This document shows positions 56,800 to 64,000 of a stretch of 64,000 nucleotides of DNA, piece after piece. The DNA is from Welwitschia mirabilis (Eukaryota > Gnetophyta > Gnetopsida > Welwitschiales): assembly GCA_051453625.1 (NCBI GenBank), contig JBOZIK010000001.1, forward strand, positions 294,904,953 through 294,968,952, read 5' to 3'. Each line of letters starts with the position of its first letter. The first letter of the stretch is position 1. The translations under genes and the position numbers were made by a program. The notes below the pieces were generated by a model, which worked only from the letters and a program-made list of their open reading frames with translations, did no database searches and had not been told where the DNA came from.

Positions 56800-57980
56800 T
56801 TCTCACTCCATCACATGAATTAATTTTTTAGGGGGACAGTTACTAGATCTGTGGCTTGGTTGATTACAGTTAAAGAACTTCTTTGGGATGGGTCTATCAT
56901 AGGGATTAAGGGCTTTTAAAGTCTCTTTTATATCTACTACCTTCTATTTACTAGTAAATCTTCCCTCCTTATTCTTAGTTTTCTAGACTATCTTGCCTTT
57001 ATTATTGAAAGTCATAGTCTTATAAGTATCCCCACCATAATTCCTATGAGGATATTCTACATTAATCCTTTCTTACATTGTTCAGCCTTTAAAGCTAAGT
57101 TAAGAGCTTTAGATAAAGTTCTCATCACCTAAACTCCTATTCTATCTTTAATGGCTAGTTTAGACCCTCTAAAAATATGGCTACCTATTGCCCTTAGGTC
57201 TCCCTCAAGTCATTCCTTATTATCAGCTTTGTAAAATCTACATAGTATTCATATATAGTTATCTGATCCTATTGACACCTCTAATGATATTGAAATAGAA
57301 ATAATTCATAATTGAGAGGAAGAAATTTTCTGATCAATAATTGCCTATTCTTCTTCATGTTCTAATAGGTGCTTTATCTTCATGTGTTCTCCTAAACTAC
57401 ACCCTCTTCCACTAAGAAAAAGCATGATCCTTCATCTTGCATGTAGCCAACTTAATCCTTCTCTATATTGGAATCTTCATATACTTAAAGAAATTCTCTA
57501 TGTCCGTGATCCAATCAAGAAAACCTTCAATATTTAGATTACCATAAAAGTAAGGAATATCTACCTTAATTTGTAATCTATTCCTCTTTTATCTTGATTA
57601 TTCCTTCTATAGCATGCATTCCTTTCATGAGGTTCTTCAAAATACTCATCATCATCTTCCTAAATCATCTATTCTTTTAATCCATCTTCCACATCCATGA
57701 ACTTCAGGAATAGGTCTGATGATAGACTATCTGTGACCTAGACCACCACTAGATACTCTCCTACCATCATTTCATTTCCTATTGGAATCATCAAGCTAAG
57801 TATTTAGCTGACCAAGGATCTCTTCTAGGTAACCAAAATGTTCATCATGACATTAAATATTGACATCGATTAAATCAACTTAAAGTTCTAATGCATCGAT
57901 CTCCACCTCAAGATCTAGGGTCTTAGACCTCTGATCATCATCGAAAGAATCTACACTAAATCTTCCTGAACCACCTGACA
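56800..57980 (-). pseudogene. Gypsy D gag
   Basis: Near 56830-56885 the minus-strand frame reads KKFFNCNQPSHRSSNCPP, a C-x2-C-x4-H-x4-C knuckle whose first Cys is Phe. Upstream, to about 57980, the sequence keeps fragments of a gag domain (EEPHERNAC near 57630, FLGRVVDVEKF-like text too broken to place). The identity rests on the knuckle and on position between the primer site and protease. Confidence 0.62.
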
Positions 57981-58000
57981 TCAAGCCATTAAGAAAACCC

Positions 58001-58013
58001 ACTCTGATACCAG
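58001..58013 (-). other. Gypsy D primer binding site (tRNA-Met)
   Basis: The minus strand reads tggtatcagagtg beginning two to three bases inside the LTR end. This matches the initiator tRNA-Met complement (TGGTATCAGAGC) except near its end. It is the best preserved primer site in the window. Confidence 0.8.
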
Positions 58014-58015
58014 AT

Positions 58016-58244
58016 TGATGTAGTGAGAAAGCATTCAATAGTTACTTCGAGGGTAATTAGCCTCTAAATACAAAAATCCAAGTCTTTATTCCTATCCTTA
58101 AAACAGTACATAAGCCACTTATTTATAAGACATAAGTCCTTTTAATAGAAATTCCTAAATAATGTGGGACTAAAGAAAAGGTAGGAAAATAATAATACAT
58201 GCTAAGTAGTAAAATATAAAAATAAAACTATGGGGGTCACATTA
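58016..58244 (-). repeat. Gypsy D 5' LTR (229 bp)
   Basis: On the plus strand it runs from tgatgtagtgagaaag to gggggtcacatta. It has a TATA-like palindrome, cttatttataag, at 58118-58129, matching the one in the left LTR. Confidence 0.85.
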
Positions 58245-58320
58245 TTCCACCCCCCTTAAGTAGGCTCAGTCCCATCCATGAAGTCACTGACAGTACATTT
58301 TATGTCATCTTTTTCAAAAT
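58245..58320 (-). mobile_element. Start of a second gypsy D internal region
   Basis: ttccaccccccttaagtagg followed by ctcagtcccatccatgaagt matches the sequence next to the left LTR (53371-53430), that is, polypurine tract and pol C-terminus. Similarity fades after about 75 bases. This LTR is therefore shared by two internal regions, the second one almost wholly lost. Confidence 0.78.
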
Positions 58321-61300
58321 TACCTCCTTTCTATGGAAGTCTTCTACATTAACTTTTAATTATTATTTACTGATTAGAGCTTCCTTCTCCCTTTTTTCTT
58401 TGTTTTTTTTTTATTTTTAGAAGTACACTATAACTTATTCAATTTTTTATATGAAAATAACCAACAGATATTAATAAATCTAGAGAATCTGGATCTACAA
58501 ATTGATGAGGATCCTAAATTTTTGCAGTGTAACCATCATGATGATTATAATTAATCATGTACTATTATTATGAGTATAGATGGCAAATATATTTGAGATT
58601 TGCAGATTTTATGATGGTAATTATCCATGGTAGCCTTATTGCTCTTAAAATAATGGGATAAATATGCTACATATATTTGTGAGCATGGAATTCTAGTGAC
58701 AGTTCATACAAATGACTTGAATACGCATAGTTTTACTTCTAACCTCCATTACTAATAATTTTGATTAAAAACACTTCTAATTCTAGATAAGATATTACTA
58801 ATTAACTCCAATGATCCTACTTGATCTAATCTAGTTAATAAACATCTGAGCTAAAATAGGATCATGACTTGTTTTAGTTATGAGGAAAGATGATAAATAG
58901 TAAGAAAGACATTGACAGTTCATGCCTAATGACAAACTGGATATCATAGTATCCTCTCATATTATAGTTGATTTAATTCATATAATTTTAGAGCAATTGT
59001 AAAAGTGAATGAGAATCATGATTTCCTTCACATTTCATTGCTGTTTCTCCAAGATTATTATAGAGAAGTATTTAACAATCTTAAATGGAATACAATTTAA
59101 CTTCATGCATTCTTATTTGCATTACTTTATTCTTGTAAAATTTGATGATATCTTTAATAATTCCTAAAATTATAACATAAATCTTATTTCCTTTTATGTT
59201 AAGTTCTATTAATAGTATTTAAAATAAATGCTGCAACCTCAACTACTACAAAAATTATGACAAGAAACTAGGCTTTTAGAGTTGAAGTTGGTTAATTTGA
59301 TTATGTATCCATTTTCATAGATAATAATACAAAGCCTTTATAACTCATTGTATTATGTTAACTATGAGAATATCTAGTCATATTTCATAAAAAGTCATAT
59401 TAGAAATCACATAGCTTTTTAGAGTACTACCAATATCCACTTCCCTCATAGCAATATACCATCATTAACACTGCACTCAGCACCAAGCTTGTAATGGCCT
59501 CTTTGGAAAATTTTTTGCTAGGTGATCAAGTGAAATTAGTTGTACAATAAAAATATTTGATTTATCCACCTCATTATTTCTTTTATTTCTTATTGACACG
59601 TTTGTAGAAATTATCATAATTCAGTGGGTACTTCAAATAAAAGGATGCCTTCCATATGAGAAAATGTAGAAACATACTATGTAATGCATTTAGAAAATAG
59701 TAGGGACATGCAACTACTATCATAAAAACACTCTTAACATCAAAGTCTTAAAATTCTAAGGTTTTGAGATAAACATGGCCCTTTCTTTTATTTCTTTATA
59801 GTCTCTTACATTATTTCTTAATGAAAATGATTTGATTTCACTTGAATAACAATCATTAGCTCTATACTATAGACTTACATTTTACATTTAGAGATATAAT
59901 CTTATCCACTCTAGTTTTTAAAACTATCAATAGTACTTATTTTTTATTTACTCATTTTTGAATTATGTAGATTAACACAACCATAATCCTATAAGTATCA
60001 AAACCATTAATTATCACTAAATTATGACACAAGTTGCAAGTCACTGTGTCCCATTCCTAATTGTGACCATTACCTATAGCTATAGCAAAGTATTTAAGTA
60101 ATGGTTTAAAATCTAAATTAATGTTGATAGAGTCCTTGTATGCATAGTTGCATATGCCATTAAAGGATCAAGTGAATGATGATAATTGATGAGAATACTT
60201 GCAATGTGAAGAGTAAGAAATGTAACTAGTATTATAGTGTGAGTAATCTAATCAAGCTAAGTAATAGGTCATATTAGTAATGATAATATTGATGATTTCA
60301 TTTCCATCACTATGGGTCTCTTGACTATCTTTGATTAGAAAATTATTAGCAGCTAATCACATTTGTGTTTTGTTGAGTTTTCTTTTGTTTATAAAATTTT
60401 TTCTTTAATCTTATGTACTTCTTTGTCATGTAGTGAGTGGGTTGCAATCTTGAGATATGAATACTTTTTCAATTTTTAAAATCTTAAAACTTTAGACATG
60501 GTCTTTGGAAATCATGAGAAGAGTAATAGAAAATGGAATTTCTAATAAAATAAAATATCTTTATTCTCCCTAATTTTTCTTCTTTTTAAGATCTCCACTG
60601 CTTGGAGTGCTAGATAATCAAACTTTTATTGAATGAGGGTTCTACATCTACTTTTCATCTGGGGCTTCTCCATCTTGTGACTACTACCTACTTTAATTTA
60701 TTATCATAGGACTAAAACTATTACTTTTGAATGAGGTGCATTTTAACCTTCAAATAGGAAGAGATCATAGTTACATGTGTAGGTTTTTACGAGGGGTCAA
60801 GTTGAGACTAAAGCCAAAGTAATTATAAAAATCTCTATAGTTATCTTGCAAAGTATAAATATAATGTGAGGATCATAAATCGATCCAATCATTGGTGGTA
60901 AAAGAAAATGAAGCCTTACTAACTAACCATCCACTAACCAATATGTTTCAAATGCTTATAAAGTCATAGTTTTGAAGTCATGAAAAATTAAGTCATGATG
61001 AATGGTATTTATAAAACACTATTTATCATGATGAGGGGAATGCAACCACTATTAAGAGTATAAGGATCCAGACACTGAGGACAAATTTTGACTAACTAAT
61101 ACCTTGATAGAGTTCCTACAACTACCATATGGTATTGCCAAAGGCATCTCTTAGGAATATTTGCCATAGTTCACTTATGATAGGAAAATATCATCCTTTT
61201 TTTGATCCTTAAAACATTGATTAATCATTTTGGTGGGAGGTTGTAAAGCTTACATTTAAAGACAAGCATCATATATGACATATATAATGATAAGATAGAA

Positions 61301-62499
61301 TAACATAAGAAATTCAAAGTCATAGACACCAAAGTGAGAACGCACTTTTATGAAAACTTAAATATAGTTTAGCATAGGAACAAATGAATAGATAGTTAAA
61401 TAAAGAAATGATTTAATCAAGAGATCTTAGTAGGGAGTCATTTAGCTAAATGTAAATGGAAGACTCACCTCTTAATCAACGGGATCTTCCTACTCAACTT
61501 ATTCTATTATGCTAAGCGTATGTTAGTAATTATTACTTAAATCTTGACTATTTTCCATTGATCTTAAATTTTTTCTAATATCCCAATCAAGAACCTCAAC
61601 AAAGATATTTTAGATGCACCTTTTTATAAGATGATAACTTAAGCCACTTAGAAGTTAACTTGTTATAAGAATGTACACAAGAATTATGTAATGAGATTGA
61701 TTAATCAAACTTAAAGGGTGGAAAAGAAAAGGATGAAAAAGAATTAAAAGAATTAAAAGAAGACTATAAAACAATGCTGGTTTTCTTTCTTTGTTTTTTT
61801 TTCTTTTTTTTTTTTATTTTATGAATGAAATAAAGTATATGAGTTTAAGGTAAATGTTCATGATAAGATTAAGGAAGCTTTAGCCATAATAAGATAGAAA
61901 ATGTAAGTGAATTAGGAAAATTAAATGATGAGCTGTGGAATGTGGGATGAATAGGGTAAAACATGCTACTATCATGTGGAAGAATAGGTATGTTTCATAA
62001 GGAGGTAGCATAAAAGGGCTTGTGCCAAGATTTGAGTTATAGCAAAAAGGGAATCGTGTATGTCACACAGTCAATACAGTATATGATATCATCATCCTTG
62101 TCAAGGGATGAAATCTCATTAGATGAGAGATAAGTAATGGAAAATTGAGAAAGGTAATAGATGGAAGAATCTACACCAAGGATATGTGATGAATATCTAT
62201 CTTAAACGTCATCTGTCGACTAAATGATCTATTGTAATAACTTCATTATAACCTATAAAACACAAATAAACATTCCAAATGTGAAATCTACTTGACATAT
62301 GTGTAAACATCATGCCATATAAAATAAATAATGACTAAATAACCACATAAAACATTTTACTATAAAAAGAAAACATAATCAAAATTATGTTAAATACTTA
62401 TAAAAATATAGAAAATGACTGGATTACCACATACAAAAAGGATGTGACTCATAAGATTAATTCTATTGGTAATATGATCAAAGGTACAAAGAATTCATT
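58321..62499. other. AT-rich DNA, no supported gene
   Basis: No coding signal or clear repeat terminus was found. A pyrimidine-rich run lies at 61785-61820, about 700 bases from the Tat-like pol end, resembling the one at 38160-38216 in the Athila-like element. The part from about 60600 on may therefore be 3' non-coding sequence or LTR of the Tat-like element. Confidence 0.4.
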
Positions 62500-64000
62500 A
62501 ATTCCTTATCCTTAATGTTGTATAGGCCTTTAAGTTTGTATATTTTTTTTTCATATTTTTATGAAATGGTAAATGGTCCCAACTAGTTTGATAAAATTTT
62601 TAGATTTCATTAGTCAAATTTGCTTTCAACATAAGGTCACCTATGTTGTAAGATCATGAATTCACATGCTTATTATAGGTGTTACTTATTTGTTTTTGAT
62701 AAAGTTGTATATGTTGTGGAACTTTTACTCTTTCTTCATCTAAGGTTTCTAACTAGATAAGTCATGTTTCTTTTTTAGCATTAGATAATTTAAGATCTTT
62801 GATCAAAGTCCTTAATATGAAAATCTGGATTTGGATAAGTAAAGTTACCTCAAGACTGTAAACTTGATGTAATGAAGTTATTCTTGTAGTAGTTTTTACT
62901 GTAGTATAGTAAGCCCAAAATGCAAAAAGTAATTTTTTATGATATAATTTCAGATTTATTTATGATATTTTCTTGAGGTAGTTTGTGATTATTTTATTTG
63001 TAGCTTTAGCCTAACAGTTTACCTAAGGAAAACATGAAGTAGAGAATGAAATTTCATGCTAAACTTATTTAAGAAGGTTTTCAACTCAGTGGGTTTAAAT
63101 AGTGGAATATTATCAGTGGTAGTGATATAAGGCATACCAATTCATGGATTTAATTTATGGTCATTTAACATAACAGTATTTAAAAAGTATTCAGTTGTAG
63201 TGAGAATGTAGGCATGTTGTTTAGATGAAATTGGCATAATTCAACTAATTAAATACATATCACATTTTCTAAATTTCCAAGTGTAATTAGGAGGAAAAGT
63301 TCATTAGGTGATCGATGTATCCTTGATCAAAAAATTTAATAAAGCATTCTCATCATCTTATAATAGTTGTTACTCATTTTTTATAAAAATAACTTAATCT
63401 TATGATAGGGGTTAATAGTGATTTTGTTCCCTGATGGGAACCACATAACCTAGTATGTATTTCTTTTAGGACATAAGAATCTTCACTTAATCTTAGGCAT
63501 TTCAATAACACACAATTGTTTAAATCATTATGAAATGTGTAACTTGATTTCAAAAATTTCATCTTTGCATAGATGGAAAAAAATTATTAATAACTTTTCA
63601 TTAGTAAGATAATTTATCAAAGTTTCATGTCATTCATTATTTGTTTTAGGATTTTTTACCTAATTGATTTATCTCACTTTTTGATAATTTTAAATAAGCC
63701 ACCATTGATTGGTCATTAGAAAGTTTCAGTTTAGATTAGTGCATGTGATGTACTACTTAAAAGATAAATCTTTGAAGCAAGTTTGGGAAAAATTTGTAAG
63801 GTAATCTATAAATTGATTTGCATTTTAAGGAATAGCAAGAATTTCATGATGATTAAAAGTAAAAAGAAATTTTTTCACCCTTTTAAAATAAAAACCTAAA
63901 GTTCTTAATCTTGCTTCATACTTACCTGGTACTTGGTTAAGGATCTACTTGTAAATCATTGAAAATGTATAACTTCTTAAAACTAGCCTAAATTACTAGT
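62500..64000 (-). mobile_element. Tat-type Ty3/gypsy fragment, runs off the window
   Basis: Only the 3' half of pol is in the window: RNase H and integrase on the minus strand, with the remaining domains beyond base 64000. Motif order and wording fit the Tat/Ogre branch, which carries an additional RNase H before integrase. No LTR was identified. Confidence 0.7.
62520..63990 (-). pseudogene. Tat-type RNase H and integrase
   Basis: Near 63830-63940 the minus-strand reading contains QVPGKYEARLRTLGFYFKRV, like the V-x-G-x-[YF]-x-[AC]-x-x-x-x-[LM]-x-x-Y segment of the second RNase H of Tat elements. The 62-codon open stretch 63374-63562 reads VLLKCLRLSEDSYVLKEIHT, then RLCGSHQGTKSLL, the HHCC finger start of Tat integrase (E-[VI]-H-x-G-x-CG-x-HQ). 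The C-terminus near 62640-62760 has LETLDEERVKVPQHIQLYQK and GDLMLKANL. Stops interrupt the core between. Confidence 0.72.

Larger units (their letters stand above)
53150..58244 (-). mobile_element. Compact Ty3/gypsy element D with short LTRs
   Basis: LTRs of 221 bp (53150-53370) and 229 bp (58016-58244) enclose gag, protease, RT, RNase H and integrase on the minus strand. A tRNA-Met primer site lies next to the right LTR and a polypurine tract next to the left one. The total of about 5.1 kb and the short LTRs resemble Reina-type chromoviruses, but I see no clear chromodomain. The two LTRs differ at very roughly one site in six, mostly by transitions. The right LTR is followed by internal sequence again. 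Confidence 0.87.

Noticed and set aside
62881-62892. ttcttgtagtag as possible partner end for the CACTA terminus at 10521
   Set aside because: It departs from TTCTTGTAGTG at the last bases, lies 52 kb away inside the Tat-like integrase region and has no subterminal repeats.

Overview
This is a stretch of AT-rich plant nuclear DNA made almost entirely of decayed retrotransposons. The plant origin rests on the element families: L1-type LINEs whose ORF1 carries a DUF4283-like domain and a CCHC zinc knuckle, Ty1/copia elements, and Ty3/gypsy elements of Athila, Tat and chromovirus type with tRNA-Asp or tRNA-Met primer sites. I cannot name the species. I found no intact host gene, tRNA, rRNA or CRISPR array. 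Every coding region is broken by stops and frameshifts, and most changes look like C-to-T or G-to-A transitions, as expected for old, methylated repeats.

Layout. 2161-2700 (-) holds a LINE ORF1 remnant, and 3465-3635 a possible 171-bp CACTA-type mini-element. 6143-10503 (-) is LINE A, with ORF1, endonuclease, reverse transcriptase (RT) and C-terminal zinc-binding region. 10575-17788 (+) is the 3' part of a Ty3/gypsy element ending in a very long 3' LTR of about 4.3 kb. 18735-21875 is an unexplained tandem repeat with a unit of about 1.32 kb. 22440-29390 (+) is LINE B, split by LINE C (24183-26693, -), a 5'-truncated copy with a poly(A) tail and a degenerate target site duplication.

From 29398 to 51649 (+) lie two related Ty1/copia copies in tandem. 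The first is interrupted by a 10.5-kb Athila-like gypsy element (35433-45985, -) flanked by the 5-bp duplication ATCAC. The second copy is fused to the middle LTR at a short microhomology. 53150-58244 (-) is a compact gypsy element with 221/229-bp LTRs, followed by the start of a second internal region. 62500-64000 (-) is part of a Tat-type gypsy element that runs off the window.

The layers give a relative order: LINE B is older than LINE C, and copia copy 1 is older than the Athila insertion. Four assembly gaps (10834-11529, 32715-33097, 35817-36286, 50489-50856) are flanked by the same sequence on both sides. Comparison with sister copies, or with conserved protein order, indicates that little or nothing is missing there. 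I found no previously undescribed biological system. The most useful observations are the nested insertions, the unexplained 1.32-kb repeat, the repeat-rich leaders and LTRs, and the artefactual gaps.
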